The notes under the pieces: model-generated
Databases searched by the model: none
Told to the model about the DNA's origin: nothing
Seen by the model: only the letters and a program-made list of their open reading frames with translations
NCBI RefSeq assembly: GCF_008802405.1
Contig: NZ_VZDO01000001.1
Span: forward strand, 62,001 to 126,000
Source: Plantimonas leprariae
GTDB taxonomy: Bacteria; Pseudomonadota; Alphaproteobacteria; Rhizobiales; Rhizobiaceae
Direction of reading: 5' to 3'
Length of the DNA: 64,000 nucleotides
Shown here: piece after piece, positions 1 to 9,225 of the stretch
Layout: each line of letters opens with the position of its first letter
How positions within the stretch are numbered: the stretch's first letter is position 1
Program-made: the position numbers and the translations under genes

Positions 1-733
1 CCTTGGCGTCCGCCTCGTAGAGCGACTTGCCGACGTCGTGCCCTTGCGCGGCGAGGAAGGTGTTCGCCATGCCGCCGCCGATGACGAGATGGTCCATCTT
101 CGGCACGAGGAATTCGAGGACGCCGATCTTGCTGGAGACCTTCGCGCCACCGACCACCGCCGCGACAGGGCGCTGCGGTTCGTTCAGCGCCGATTCCAGC
201 GCGTTCACCTCCGCCAGCAGCGACGGTCCGGCATAGGCCGGCTTGAGCTTCGCGATCGCGTGCGTCGAGGCGTGGGCGCGGTGCGCGCAGGAGAAGGCGT
301 CGTTGACGTAGATGTCGCCGAGCTCCGCCAACCGTCGCGCGAAGCCCTCGTCGTTCTTCTCTTCCTCGGCGTGGAAGCGCAGGTTCTCCAGAACCGCGAC
401 CTCGCCGTCCTGCAGCGCCGAGACGACCGACTTCGCCGGCTCGCCGACGCAGTCCTCGGCGAAGGCGACCTTCGATCCCAGGATCTCGGCGAGCTTGTCG
501 GCGACAGGCTTCAAGGTGAAGGCCGGATCGGGCTTGCCCTTCGGCCGGCCGAAATGCGCGAGGATGACGATCCTTCCGCCCTTCCCCGCCAGCTCCTTCA
601 CCGTCGGGGCGAAACGCTCCAACCTTGTGGCGTCCGTCACCTTGCCGTCCTTGGCCGGAACGTTCAGGTCGGCGCGGATGAGCAGAGTCTTGCCGGAAAC
701 CGCCGCGTCGCCGATCGAGGGAAGCCGGCTCAA
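1..733 (-). CDS. pgk: Phosphoglycerate kinase, N-terminal 244 residues (gene cut by window edge)
   Basis: Phosphoglycerate kinase interconverts 1,3-bisphosphoglycerate and 3-phosphoglycerate with ADP/ATP in cytoplasmic glycolysis, gluconeogenesis or the Calvin cycle. The minus-strand translation shows the family N-terminus, with IRADLNVP near residues 19-26, HFGRPKGK, the segment [15 protein letters not shown] and [14 protein letters not shown]. The frame stays open to base 1, so the C-terminal nucleotide-binding half is outside the window. I chose a TTG start at 731-733: it overlaps the tkt stop as TTGA and is preceded by AAGGAG at a good distance. No ATG start fits the conserved N-terminus. 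The 4-base overlap with tkt implies translational coupling. Gene identity is firm; the TTG start is an inference. Confidence 0.95.
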   Translation of the reverse strand, partial: MSRLPSIGDAAVSGKTLLIRADLNVPAKDGKVTDATRLERFAPTVKELAGKGGRIVILAHFGRPKGKPDPAFTLKPVADKLAEILGSKVAFAEDCVGEPAKSVVSALQDGEVAVLENLRFHAEEEKNDEGFARRLAELGDIYVNDAFSCAHRAHASTHAIAKLKPAYAGPSLLAEVNALESALNEPQRPVAAVVGGAKVSSKIGVLEFLVPKMDHLVIGGGMANTFLAAQGHDVGKSLYEADAK

Positions 734-2733
734 CGGACGATCTCCTTCGCCGCCGTCACGATGCCGTCCGGCGTGATGCCGAAATGCTCGTAGAGCTTCG
801 GCGCGGGGCCGGAAGCGCCGAAGGAGCGCATGCCGACGAAGCGCCCTTCCGTGCCGATGAAGCGATCCCAGGACAGGCCGCCCGCCGCCTCGACCGCGAT
901 GCGCGGCGCGGTGCCGAGAACGGACCGGCGGTAGCTCTCGTCCTGTTCGAGGAAGAGCTCGTGGCTCGGCATCGAGACCACCGCCGCGCGGATGCCCTCG
1001 CCCGCCAGCTTCTCGGCGCCGGCGAGCGCGATCTCGATCTCGGAACCGCTGGCGAGGATCGTCACCTGCCGCTCGCCGTTCGCTTCCTTCAGCACGTAGC
1101 CGCCGCGCCGCGACCGATTCTCGGCGACGTCGCCGGCGCGGACCGTCGGCAGGTTCTGGCGCGACAGCGACAGGACCGACGGGCGATGTTCGGTCAAGGC
1201 GATCTCCCAGGCTTCCGCCGTCTCGATCGCGTCGGCCGGGCGGAAGACCAGCATGCCCGGCGTCGCGCGCAGCATAGTCAGGTGCTCGATCGGCTGGTGC
1301 GTCGGACCGTCCTCGCCGAGGCCGATCGAATCGTGCGTCAGGACGTAGATGACGCGAACGCCCATCAGCGCCGAGATGCGCATGCCGCCGCGCATGTAAT
1401 CGGAGAAGACGAGGAACGTGCCGCCATAGGGGATGAAGCCGCCGTGGACGGCGAGGCCGTTCATCACCGCCGCCATCGCGTGCTCGCGGATGCCGTAGCG
1501 GATGTAGCGGCCGTCGTAGTGCCCGGCCTGCACGTCGTGCATGTTCTTGGTCAGCGTGAAGACGGAGTGCGTCAGGTCCGCCGAGCCGCCGACGGTGAGT
1601 TCCGTCGCAGCGTTGACGATTTCCAGCGTCGCCTCGGAGGACTTGCGGGTCGCGAGCTTCGGCTTCTCCTCGGAAAGCCTCTGGCGATAGTCCGCCATGG
1701 TCTTCGCGAAGTCGGGTCCGAGTTCGCCCTCCATCGCGGCGTCGAACTCGGCCTTTCTGCCGGAGGCCGCATGGCGCTTCTCCCATTCGCCGCGGGCCGC
1801 CGCGCCCTTCACCCCGACCTCGCGCCAGCCGGCGACGATCTCGTCCGGGATCGCGAAGGCTTCCGCCGTCCAGACCAGCTTCTCGCGCGTCGCCGCGATC
1901 TCGTCCGGCCCGAGCGGTGCGCCGTGGCTCTTCTCGGAGCCGGCGAGCTTCGGCGAGCCGTAGCCGATGATGGTCTTCGCCGCGATCATCGCCGGCTTGT
2001 CGGATTTCCTCGCCCGCTCGATCGCGGCGCGGATCGCGTTCGTGTCGTGGCCGTCGACGCGCTCGGCGTGCCAGCCAGCCGCCTCGAAGCGCTTCACCTG
2101 GTCGGTCGAAGTCGCGAGCGAGGTCTTGCCGTCGATCGAGATGCCGTTGTCGTCGAAGAGGACGATCAGCTTCGACAGCTTCAGGTGGCCCGCGAGGTCG
2201 ATCGCCTCGTGGCTGATGCCCTCCATCAAGCAGCCGTCGCCGCAGAAGACGTAAGTGTAGTGGTCGACGAGGTCGTCGCCGTAGCGCGCATTCAGCATGC
2301 GCTCGGCGAGCGCCATGCCGACCGCCGTGGTGATGCCCTGCCCGAGCGGGCCGGTCGTCGTCTCGATGCCGAGCGCGTGGCCGTATTCCGGGTGGCCGGC
2401 GGTCTTCGAGCCGATCTGCCGGAAGTTCTGCAACTGCTCGATCGTCATGTCGGAATAGCCGACGAGATGGTGCAGCGCGTAGAGGAGCATGGACCCGTGG
2501 CCGTTCGACAAGACGAAACGGTCGCGGTCCGGCCAGTCGGGGCGCGCCGGATCGAGCTTGATGAAGTCGCGGAACAGAACGCTCGCCACGTCCGCCATGC
2601 CCATCGGCATGCCGGGATGGCCGGAATTGGCACGCTGCACCGCATCCATCGCCAGCGCCCGGATGGCATTCGCCATGTCGCGCGGGTCGCGGTCGGCGGC
2701 TCCGCTCTTCGGCTGCGCGGCGACTTCGGACAT
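730..2733 (-). CDS. tkt: Transketolase
   Basis: Thiamine-diphosphate enzyme that moves two-carbon ketol units between sugar phosphates in the pentose phosphate and Calvin pathways. At 667 residues it has normal length. Visible motifs are GHPGMPMG at residues 38-45, the ThDP/metal motif starting GDG at 165-167 ([13 protein letters not shown]), and the pyrimidine-domain motif [10 protein letters not shown] near residue 478. The start ATG at 2731-2733 gives the usual short N-terminal arm. It lies 105 bases downstream of fbp and overlaps pgk by four bases, so fbp-tkt-pgk look like one transcription unit. Many Rhizobiales have gap between tkt and pgk; it is absent here. Confidence 0.97.
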   Translation of the reverse strand: MSEVAAQPKSGAADRDPRDMANAIRALAMDAVQRANSGHPGMPMGMADVASVLFRDFIKLDPARPDWPDRDRFVLSNGHGSMLLYALHHLVGYSDMTIEQLQNFRQIGSKTAGHPEYGHALGIETTTGPLGQGITTAVGMALAERMLNARYGDDLVDHYTYVFCGDGCLMEGISHEAIDLAGHLKLSKLIVLFDDNGISIDGKTSLATSTDQVKRFEAAGWHAERVDGHDTNAIRAAIERARKSDKPAMIAAKTIIGYGSPKLAGSEKSHGAPLGPDEIAATREKLVWTAEAFAIPDEIVAGWREVGVKGAAARGEWEKRHAASGRKAEFDAAMEGELGPDFAKTMADYRQRLSEEKPKLATRKSSEATLEIVNAATELTVGGSADLTHSVFTLTKNMHDVQAGHYDGRYIRYGIREHAMAAVMNGLAVHGGFIPYGGTFLVFSDYMRGGMRISALMGVRVIYVLTHDSIGLGEDGPTHQPIEHLTMLRATPGMLVFRPADAIETAEAWEIALTEHRPSVLSLSRQNLPTVRAGDVAENRSRRGGYVLKEANGERQVTILASGSEIEIALAGAEKLAGEGIRAAVVSMPSHELFLEQDESYRRSVLGTAPRIAVEAAGGLSWDRFIGTEGRFVGMRSFGASGPAPKLYEHFGITPDGIVTAAKEIVR

Positions 2734-2838
2734 CGGCTTCCCTTCGGACGTTCGAGCCGCGCGAAGCGGCGTTTCAATCGATTCGTGCCGGAGGCTTATC
2801 GCAGGTCCGCCGACAAATCCATGACGCGTCGCCGCGCG

Positions 2839-3834
2839 TCACGCGTCCTTGCCGAGATAGCCCGCCAGCGCCTCGATTTCCGCCTTCGAGCCGAAGGCGA
2901 AGGGGGTGCGGGCGTGGAGGCCGTCCGGCACGATGTCGAGCATCCGCCCCGTTCCGTCGCTCGCCGCGCCCCCCGCCTGCTCGATGCAGAAGGCCATCGG
3001 GTTGGTTTCGTAGAGCTGGCGCAGGCGACCGCGCTCGTAGCCCTTCCGGGTATCGCCGGGGTAGAGGAACATGCCGCCGCGCCGGAAGATGCGATAGGCG
3101 TCGGCGACCATCGAGCCGACATAGCGCATGCCAAAATCGTGCCCCCTCGGGCCCTCCGCGCCAGCGTCGAGATCGTCGACGTAACGGCGCATGCCCGTCG
3201 CCCAGTGGCGGCGATTCGAGACGTTGACGGCGTACTCCTTCGCTTCGGTCGGGATCGCGGGGGCCGGCCCGAAAGCGACGAAGCCGCCCGAACCCGGCGC
3301 GCGGATGAAGACGCGCGTGCCCGCCCCCAGCGTCACGACGAGGAGGAGTTGCGGCCCGTAGATGAAGAAGCCGGCCGCGAGCTGGTTCGTGCCCGGCTGC
3401 CGGAAGACGCTGGAAGGATCGGCGCGATGCGCGTCGGTCGCCGGCAGCAGCGAGAAGATCGTGCCGATCGAGACGTTGGTCTCGATGTTGGACGACCCGT
3501 CGAGCGGGTCGATCGCCAGCGCCAGCGGCCCGTCGCCGAGTTGCACCGCCTCGTCCTGCTCCTCCGAGCCGTAGAAGCCCACCGGCGAGCGCTTCGCGGC
3601 GTCGAGGAAGGCGCGGTCGGCGACGACGTCGAGCTCCTTCTGCATGTCGCCGCCGGCGTTCTGGTGGTTCTGCGCGGCGGCGAGGTCGTCGCCGGACCCG
3701 CCGCGCGCGATCGTCTCCTGCACGATCACCGCCGCATCGGCGAAGGCGAGAATCGTAGCGGCGACCGCTTTCCCTTCCGGCCGGTTTTCCGCACCGTCGC
3801 GCAGGAAGCCTTCGAGCGTCTTTTCCGTATCCAT
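2839..3834 (-). CDS. fbp: Fructose-1,6-bisphosphatase, class I
   Basis: Hydrolyses fructose 1,6-bisphosphate to fructose 6-phosphate and phosphate, the committed gluconeogenic or Calvin-cycle step. The 331-residue product carries the metal-binding signature DPLDGSSN at 109-116, followed by IETN, and the class I C-terminal motif RRGGMFLYPGD. The open frame extends upstream to 3933, but the extra 33 residues do not look like the family. ATG at 3832-3834 gives the conserved start MDTEKTLEGF and follows a GGAAGG ribosome binding site. It is first in the fbp-tkt-pgk run and is divergent from crtE. It could be a cbbF, but no other Calvin gene is in the window. Confidence 0.95.
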   Translation of the reverse strand: MDTEKTLEGFLRDGAENRPEGKAVAATILAFADAAVIVQETIARGGSGDDLAAAQNHQNAGGDMQKELDVVADRAFLDAAKRSPVGFYGSEEQDEAVQLGDGPLALAIDPLDGSSNIETNVSIGTIFSLLPATDAHRADPSSVFRQPGTNQLAAGFFIYGPQLLLVVTLGAGTRVFIRAPGSGGFVAFGPAPAIPTEAKEYAVNVSNRRHWATGMRRYVDDLDAGAEGPRGHDFGMRYVGSMVADAYRIFRRGGMFLYPGDTRKGYERGRLRQLYETNPMAFCIEQAGGAASDGTGRMLDIVPDGLHARTPFAFGSKAEIEALAGYLGKDA

Positions 3835-4093
3835 CGCCACCCTTCCATCCTTCCGCGCCGGCCGCACCGCCGCGAGATAGGGCAAACGCATGGCATAACA
3901 TAGCGGCGTCCTCGCCCGATCGTGATGGGGCAAGCGGCCGCCAACGCGGCGAAACCTGTCGGCAAGCGGCGGCTTGCGGCACTACGCCTCTTGGCACCCG
4001 CGCCGTTAGCGGCAACTATCCCCGTCAAACCGTCCCGCCGCGCGCGGTCAGAGGACGGCATTCGATTCGGGTCAGGGAAGCGAACGCGCAAGC
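3835..4093. promoter_or_regulatory. Divergent intergenic region fbp / crtE
   Basis: These 259 bases must hold the promoters of both the fbp operon and crtE. A 6-bp inverted repeat GCAAGC-GGCG-GCTTGC lies at 3962-3977. I see no convincing -35/-10 pair, no TGT-N12-ACA CrtJ/PpsR-type site and no gene. Any regulatory role is a guess. Confidence 0.4.
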
Positions 4094-5053
4094 ATGACAT
4101 CGGACCCAAAGGCCGGCTTCGAAGCCGCGCTCCGGCGCATCGACGAACGGCTGGAAGCCTTGCTGCCGCCGACGCTCGCGAGCCACGCGCCGTTGGGAGA
4201 CGCCCTGCGCGAAAGCGTTCTCGCCCCCGGCAAGCGCCTTCGTCCGCTGATGACGCTGCTGGCGGCCGAGGACCTCGGCGGGTCCGCGGCGGCGGCCCTC
4301 GACGCCGGCTGCGCGGTCGAGATGGTCCATGCGGCCTCGCTCGTGCTCGACGACCTGCCCTGCATGGACGACGCCACGCTCCGGCGCGGCCAGCCGGCGC
4401 TGCACGTGCGGCACGGCGAGGACGTCGCGGTTCTCGTCGCGATCGGCTCGCTGGCGGGGGCCTACCAGCTCATCGCCGGCATCGACGGATTGTCGGCCGA
4501 AGCCCGGGTCGAAGCGGTGGCGATCCTTTCCGCCGCGGTCGGCGTCCGGGGTCTCGTCGGCGGTCAGTTCGAGGACCTGCGCGGCGGCCGGCACCGCCGC
4601 GCCGTCGCCGAGATCGCCGCCGCGAACGGCTTGAAGACCGGCTCGCTGTTCAGCGCGGCGGTCGAGATCGGCGGCGTCGTCGCCGGCGCATCCGGCGGGG
4701 TGCGGGCCGAACTTCGCGGCTTCGCCGAGGAGCTCGGCCATGCCTTCCAGCTCGTCGACGACCTGCTCGACCGCGCGCCGAGCTCCAGCGCGCTCGGGAA
4801 AGACGTCGGACAGGACCGGAACAAGTCCACGATCGTCTCGATGATGGGGCCGGCGGCGGCGCGGCGGCGCATCGAGCGGCACGTCTCGCGCGCCGAGGCG
4901 AGCCTCACCCGGGTCTTCGGGCCATCGAGCCGCATGCACGGGCTGCTGGCGCTGGTGTTCGAGCACGCGATGCGGCAGGGACAGGGCGAGGGCCGTCCGC
5001 ACCGCGTCGACGGCTTCGCGGCGGAAGCGCCGCAGGAGATCGGCGCCCGCTGA
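4094..5053 (+). CDS. crtE: Geranylgeranyl diphosphate synthase (polyprenyl synthetase)
   Basis: Condenses isopentenyl diphosphate with allylic diphosphates to make the C20 precursor of carotenoids. The 319-residue protein has the first aspartate-rich motif DDLPCMDD at 86-93, with the bacterial two-residue insertion, and a second motif LVDDLLD ending at 226. The substrate-binding GKRLRP is at 46-51. It sits 16 bases upstream of crtZ in the same direction, and the other carotenoid genes follow on the opposite strand. This context supports CrtE over the farnesyl synthase IspA, which shares these motifs. The ribosome binding site is weak (GGGAAG well upstream). Product chain length cannot be read with certainty from sequence. 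Confidence 0.87.
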   Translation: MTSDPKAGFEAALRRIDERLEALLPPTLASHAPLGDALRESVLAPGKRLRPLMTLLAAEDLGGSAAAALDAGCAVEMVHAASLVLDDLPCMDDATLRRGQPALHVRHGEDVAVLVAIGSLAGAYQLIAGIDGLSAEARVEAVAILSAAVGVRGLVGGQFEDLRGGRHRRAVAEIAAANGLKTGSLFSAAVEIGGVVAGASGGVRAELRGFAEELGHAFQLVDDLLDRAPSSSALGKDVGQDRNKSTIVSMMGPAAARRRIERHVSRAEASLTRVFGPSSRMHGLLALVFEHAMRQGQGEGRPHRVDGFAAEAPQEIGAR

Positions 5054-5069
5054 CGGCGCGGAGAAAGCG

Positions 5070-5678
5070 ATGACATTGACGAGCTGGCCGGTCCTGATCG
5101 GCGTCGCCCTGGTCACCTTCCTTGCCATGGAATGGGTGGCGTGGTGGACCCACAAATACGTCATGCATGGCGACTGGGGCTGGGGCTGGCACAAGTCGCA
5201 TCACGAGGAACACGACGAGCTCTTCGAGAAGAACGACCTCTACGCCGTGGTCTTTTCCGGCATCGCCATCGTGCTCTTCGTCGTCGGCTCGCTCGCCGGC
5301 CTGCCGCTGGTGCTCGCCTTCGCCACCGGCATCACGCTCTACGGCATCTTCTACTTCATCGTGCACGACGGCCTCGTCCACCAGCGCTGGCCGTTCCGCA
5401 ACATCCCGCACCGGGGCTACGCCAAGCGCCTCGTGCAGGCGCATCGCCTCCACCATGCCGTGGAAGGCCGCGAGGACAACGTTTCCTTCGGCTTCCTCTA
5501 CGCCCCGCCGGCCGACCGGCTGCACGCGCAGCTGAAGGCCTCCGGCGTCGTCGAGCGCGAGCGCCGAGCGGCACGGGAAGCAAAGGCGGCGGCGCGTGCA
5601 GCCACCGCCACCGTCACGCCGCCGGATGCGTCCAGAGAGCGGCCGGACGAGGCGGAGATGCCGCGCGGCGCGGCTTGA
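5070..5678 (+). CDS. crtZ: Beta-carotene hydroxylase, non-haem di-iron type
   Basis: Hydroxylates the beta rings of beta-carotene at C3, giving zeaxanthin, in the inner membrane. The histidine clusters of the family are all present: HKYVMH (His28, His33), HKSHHEEH (His41-48), HDGLVH (His99, His104) and HRLHH (His125-129). Hydrophobic helices lie between them. At 202 residues it is longer than usual (about 160-180), because a charged Ala/Arg/Glu tail follows residue 150. The last 65 bases of that tail run over the 3' end of crtB on the other strand. GAGAAAG precedes the ATG. It probably forms an operon with crtE. Confidence 0.95.
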   Translation: MTLTSWPVLIGVALVTFLAMEWVAWWTHKYVMHGDWGWGWHKSHHEEHDELFEKNDLYAVVFSGIAIVLFVVGSLAGLPLVLAFATGITLYGIFYFIVHDGLVHQRWPFRNIPHRGYAKRLVQAHRLHHAVEGREDNVSFGFLYAPPADRLHAQLKASGVVERERRAAREAKAAARAATATVTPPDASRERPDEAEMPRGAA

Positions 5679-6555
5679 GCGCGACGAGCCCGGCCCCAGC
5701 GACGTTCCGCAGCTTTTCCGCGCCGCTCGTCGAGACCCGTTCGTCCCAGGCGGCGGCCCCTCGCGCCACCACCTTCAGCCCGATCTCGCGGTAGACGCCG
5801 AGCGCGGTCGCGATCGCCCAGCTCGATCGGCGCGGCAGCGCGTCCACACCGATCCGCGCCGAAGCGTAATACGGCTCGGCCAGATCGACGAGACGCTTCG
5901 CCAGCACCGCGAGCTTCCCCCGCGCCGCCGGATCGGCGAGCGTTTCTGGCGTGAGGCCGACCTCGCGCAGCCATTGCCGCGGCAGGTAGATGCGCCCGAC
6001 CTCCGCATCCGGCACGATGTCGCGCGCGATGTTGGTGAGCTGGAAGGCGAGGCCGAGGTCGCAGGCGCGGCGGAGCACGTCCGGATCGTGCGTCCCCATG
6101 ATCAGCGCCATCATCGCGCCGACCACGCCCGCGACGTGGTAGCAGTAGTCGAGAAGCTCCGGCACGCTCTCATAGACCCGCCCGTCGACATCCATGCGGA
6201 AGCCGTCGAGATGGTCGAGAGCCAGCGCCAGCGGAATGCCGCGGCGCTCCGCCACCAGTTGCAGGGCGCGGAAGGCCGGCTGCCCGACCCGCTCGCCGGC
6301 GAAGGCACGCCGGGTCTCGCGCTCCAGTTCCGCGAGCCGTTCCGGCACGCCGGATGCGCCCGTCGCGCCGTGTCCGAGCGTCTGGCCGTCCACCACGTCG
6401 TCGCAATGCCGGCACCAGGCGTAGAGCATGATTGCGTCGGCGCGCGTCTCGGCGTCGAACAGCCTTGCCGCGGCGGCGAAGCTGTTCGAGCCCTTCGCGA
6501 TGGTCTCCGCCGCGGCCCGGACGATCGCGGCGCGATCCGCCGCCGCGTCATTCAT
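5614..6555 (-). CDS. crtB: Phytoene synthase
   Basis: Joins two geranylgeranyl diphosphates head to head to make phytoene, the first committed carotenoid step. The 313-residue product shows the first aspartate motif CDDVVD at 51-56 and the squalene/phytoene synthase signature at 166-192, including NIARDIVPD (second motif D179-D183) and GRIYLP. I chose ATG at 6553-6555 (start MNDAAADR): it overlaps the end of crtI by eight bases and has GAGG nine bases upstream; an ATG nine bases earlier is possible. It is the last gene of crtX-crtY-crtI-crtB, and its 3' end overlaps crtZ. Confidence 0.95.
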   Translation of the reverse strand: MNDAAADRAAIVRAAAETIAKGSNSFAAAARLFDAETRADAIMLYAWCRHCDDVVDGQTLGHGATGASGVPERLAELERETRRAFAGERVGQPAFRALQLVAERRGIPLALALDHLDGFRMDVDGRVYESVPELLDYCYHVAGVVGAMMALIMGTHDPDVLRRACDLGLAFQLTNIARDIVPDAEVGRIYLPRQWLREVGLTPETLADPAARGKLAVLAKRLVDLAEPYYASARIGVDALPRRSSWAIATALGVYREIGLKVVARGAAAWDERVSTSGAEKLRNVAGAGLVALKPRRAASPPRPAALWTHPAA

Positions 6556-8053
6556 GCAGCGCATCCTCGATCATCAGGCCGGCCGTCGCCTTGGCCGAGC
6601 CGACGACGCCCGGAACCCCGGCCCCGGGATGGGTGCCCGCGCCGACGATGTAGAGGTTGCCGATTTCCGCGTCGCGGTTGTGCGGCCGGAACCAGGCGCT
6701 CTGCGTCAGCACCGGATCGAGCGAGAAGGCCGAGCCCAGATGCGCGTTCAGCTCCGACTTGAAGTCGATGGGCGTGAAGATGCGGCTGGTGACGAGGTCT
6801 TCGGCGAGGCCGGGGATGTAGTGCTTTTCGAGGTAGGCGAGGATGCGGTCGCGGTAGAGCGGCCCCTCCCGCTCCCAGTCGATCGCGGCGTTGCCGAGAT
6901 GCGGCACCGGCGCCAAGACGTAGAACGAGCCCATGCCGGGCGGCGCCAGCGAGGGATCGGTGGCGCAGGGGTTGTGCAGGTAGAGCGAGAAGTCGCGCGG
7001 CAGCGTGTTGCCGTTGAAGATCTCGGCGATGAGGTCGCGGTAGCGCGCGCCGAAGCAGACCGTGTGATGCATGATCTCCGGCCGATGCCGCCGGAGGCCG
7101 AAGTAGATGACGAAGAGCGACATCGAGAACTTGCGCCCCTTCAATCGCTTGGCTTCCGCCGCACCGCGCTTCGTCCCGCCGAGCAGCGCCTCGTAAGTGT
7201 GGACCACGTCGGCGTTCGAGGCGACGAGATCGGCATCGAAGCGCCGCCCGTCCTTGCAGACCACACCGGTCGCCCTGGTGCTGGCGGTCTCGATGCGCTC
7301 CACGTCGGCGTCGAGCTCCACCTGGCCGCCGAGGTCCTCGAACAGCCTGACCATTCCGCGCACCAGCGCGCCGGTGCCGCCGCGCGGGAAGAACACACCC
7401 CACTTGCGCTCCAGCGCGTGGATCAGCGCGTAGATCGAGGACGTCGCGAAAGGGTTGCCGCCGACCAGCAGCGAATGGAACGAGAAGGCCTGCCGGAGCT
7501 GGTCGTCCTCGATGAACTCGGCGACCTTGGCATAGACGCTCTTCCACGCCTGCAACCGGGCCAGCGCCGGGCCGGCGCGCACCATGTCGCGGAACTGCAG
7601 GAAGGGCACGGTGCCGAGCTTGACGTAGCCCTCCTCGAACACGGCCTTCGAATAGTCGAGGAAGCGGCGGTAGCCGGCGAGGTCGCGCCCGTTCTTCGCG
7701 CCGATCTGCCGGTCGAGCTCGGCTTGGTCGTTGACGTAGTCGAAGCTGTAGCCGTCCTCCCAGCACAGGCGGTAGAAGGGCGAAACGGGCAAGAGCTCGA
7801 CATAGTCCGCCATGCGCCGGCCCGCCGCGGTCCATAGTTCCTCCAGCGCGGACGGGTCGGTGATGACGGTCGGCCCGGCGTCGAAGGTGAAGCCCCCGTC
7901 CTCGTAGACGTAGGCGCGGCCGCCCGGCTTGTCGCGGCGCTCGAGCAGCGTCGTCGCGATGCCGGCCGACTGCAGTCGGATCGCGAGCGCGAGGCCGCCG
8001 AACCCCGCGCCGATCACGACGGCGCGCTTCTTCGGCGTCGGGCGGTCGAGCAT
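6548..8053 (-). CDS. crtI: Phytoene desaturase (lycopene-forming)
   Basis: FAD enzyme that introduces double bonds into phytoene to give lycopene. The 501-residue product starts MLDRPTPKKR, followed by the dinucleotide fold VVIGAGFGGLALAIRL and PGGRAY. Near the C-terminus it has the bacterial phytoene dehydrogenase signature, including YIVGAGTHPGAGVPGVVGSA. The open frame continues far upstream through crtY in another frame, but ATG at 8051-8053 fits the family N-terminus, follows AAGGA, and shares one base with the crtY stop (TGATG). Four-step desaturation to lycopene is inferred from the lycopene cyclase next door. Confidence 0.96.
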   Translation of the reverse strand: MLDRPTPKKRAVVIGAGFGGLALAIRLQSAGIATTLLERRDKPGGRAYVYEDGGFTFDAGPTVITDPSALEELWTAAGRRMADYVELLPVSPFYRLCWEDGYSFDYVNDQAELDRQIGAKNGRDLAGYRRFLDYSKAVFEEGYVKLGTVPFLQFRDMVRAGPALARLQAWKSVYAKVAEFIEDDQLRQAFSFHSLLVGGNPFATSSIYALIHALERKWGVFFPRGGTGALVRGMVRLFEDLGGQVELDADVERIETASTRATGVVCKDGRRFDADLVASNADVVHTYEALLGGTKRGAAEAKRLKGRKFSMSLFVIYFGLRRHRPEIMHHTVCFGARYRDLIAEIFNGNTLPRDFSLYLHNPCATDPSLAPPGMGSFYVLAPVPHLGNAAIDWEREGPLYRDRILAYLEKHYIPGLAEDLVTSRIFTPIDFKSELNAHLGSAFSLDPVLTQSAWFRPHNRDAEIGNLYIVGAGTHPGAGVPGVVGSAKATAGLMIEDALHE

Positions 8054-9225
8054 CAGGCGGATTCCTTCATGGACCGGCGCGACATGGCGAGTGCGCGGAT
8101 CGCGTTCGAGATCGGCACCGGCGGGCGGCCGGTGAGGATGCGCAGCTTGTCGCCGGCCGAGAGGTTGGTGGCGTAGAAGCGCCCGACGAGGTCGTCCGGC
8201 AGGCGGTGGAAATGCTGCAGAATCTCGTAGCGCCGTGACGCCTCGCCCGCGAAGAACAGCATCCGGTTCAGTCCCCGGAAGAAGCGCCGATCCTCCCAGG
8301 TCTGGACCGAGTGATCGCGCGTCAGGGCGAAGAGGGCGTCGGCGGACAGGTCCGGCGCACTCGCGATCCGGTCGGCGAGGCGCACCGCGTCGGGGAGCGA
8401 GTAGCCGGTGGTCGGGTGGAAGAGCACCGCCGCGAGGCCCGACGCCGGGATGCCTCCGCGCTCGTCCCAGAACCGGCGGATGTCGCCGTCCACCGCGATC
8501 GGCAGCACGCCCTGCTCTTCCCGCACGATCCGCCGGACGCGCCAGCCGTGCCCCGTGCAATAGTCGGCGAGCCGTCGGCGCAACGCTTCCGCGTCGAGCG
8601 CGTCGCCGTCGGCATAATAAGTGTCCTCGACCAGCAGCCGGTCAGCGGCGAAGGGCAGGACGTAGACGAAGCGGTAGCCGTCGTCCTGCTCGACCGTCGC
8701 GTCCATCACGATCGGTCGTTCGAGGCCGTGCGGCGCTTCCAGCTCGATCTCCAGCCCGAGGAACTTCTGGAACACGAGGTCGACATGCGGGCTCGCCGCG
8801 TGGCCGCGCCCGTCGAGCACCGCACCCGCCTCGATGCGCGTCCCGTCGCCGAGCGTCACGGCGCGAGGCTCGACCATTGCGACGGGCGCGCCCGTGCGCA
8901 CCGCCGGCCCGCACTCGCCGATCAGGGCGGCGAAGCGATCCGACGTCGCGCTGCGATAGCCCGTGCCGATACGTCGGCGGCGGAGGGGAAAGCGCACCTC
9001 GTAGTCCGGCCAGACATGCGCGACGAAGGGCGCGACCCAGGCGCCTTCCGCGATTGTCAGGTCGTGCTCGTGGAACGACCACGTGTGGTTGCCGCCGACC
9101 GTCTCGCCGGCCTCCAGCATGAGGACCGTCAGGTCCGGACGCTTCTCGCGGAGGCGCCGGAGCACGAGCCCGTTCGCCAGCCCGCCGCCGACGAGAACGA
9201 GGTCGAAGCGTTCAGGCGAGCGCAA
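8053..9225 (-). CDS. crtY: Lycopene beta-cyclase, CrtY type
   Basis: Cyclises both ends of lycopene to beta-carotene. The 390-residue protein opens with a flavin-binding stretch (FDLVLVGGGLANGL, residues 7-20) and the CrtY motif NHTWSFHEHDL. Family length is normal (about 380-390). The start is a TTG at 9223-9225, with GGAG seven bases before it, overlapping the end of crtX by 14 bases. No ATG or GTG upstream gives the conserved N-terminus. It is coupled to crtI by a one-base overlap. Its presence with CrtZ and CrtX sets the pathway end point as zeaxanthin and its glycosides. Confidence 0.94.
   Translation of the reverse strand: MRSPERFDLVLVGGGLANGLVLRRLREKRPDLTVLMLEAGETVGGNHTWSFHEHDLTIAEGAWVAPFVAHVWPDYEVRFPLRRRRIGTGYRSATSDRFAALIGECGPAVRTGAPVAMVEPRAVTLGDGTRIEAGAVLDGRGHAASPHVDLVFQKFLGLEIELEAPHGLERPIVMDATVEQDDGYRFVYVLPFAADRLLVEDTYYADGDALDAEALRRRLADYCTGHGWRVRRIVREEQGVLPIAVDGDIRRFWDERGGIPASGLAAVLFHPTTGYSLPDAVRLADRIASAPDLSADALFALTRDHSVQTWEDRRFFRGLNRMLFFAGEASRRYEILQHFHRLPDDLVGRFYATNLSAGDKLRILTGRPPVPISNAIRALAMSRRSMKESA

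Noticed and set aside
784-3903. Long plus-strand open frame (1039 codons) opposite tkt and fbp
   Set aside because: It is antisense to two well-supported enzymes. Its translation is Arg/Ala/Asp-rich with no motifs, as expected from stop-poor GC-rich codon use.
3835-4093. CrtJ/PpsR-type operator in front of crtE
   Set aside because: No TGT-N12-ACA pair found; the only structure is a short 6-bp inverted repeat.
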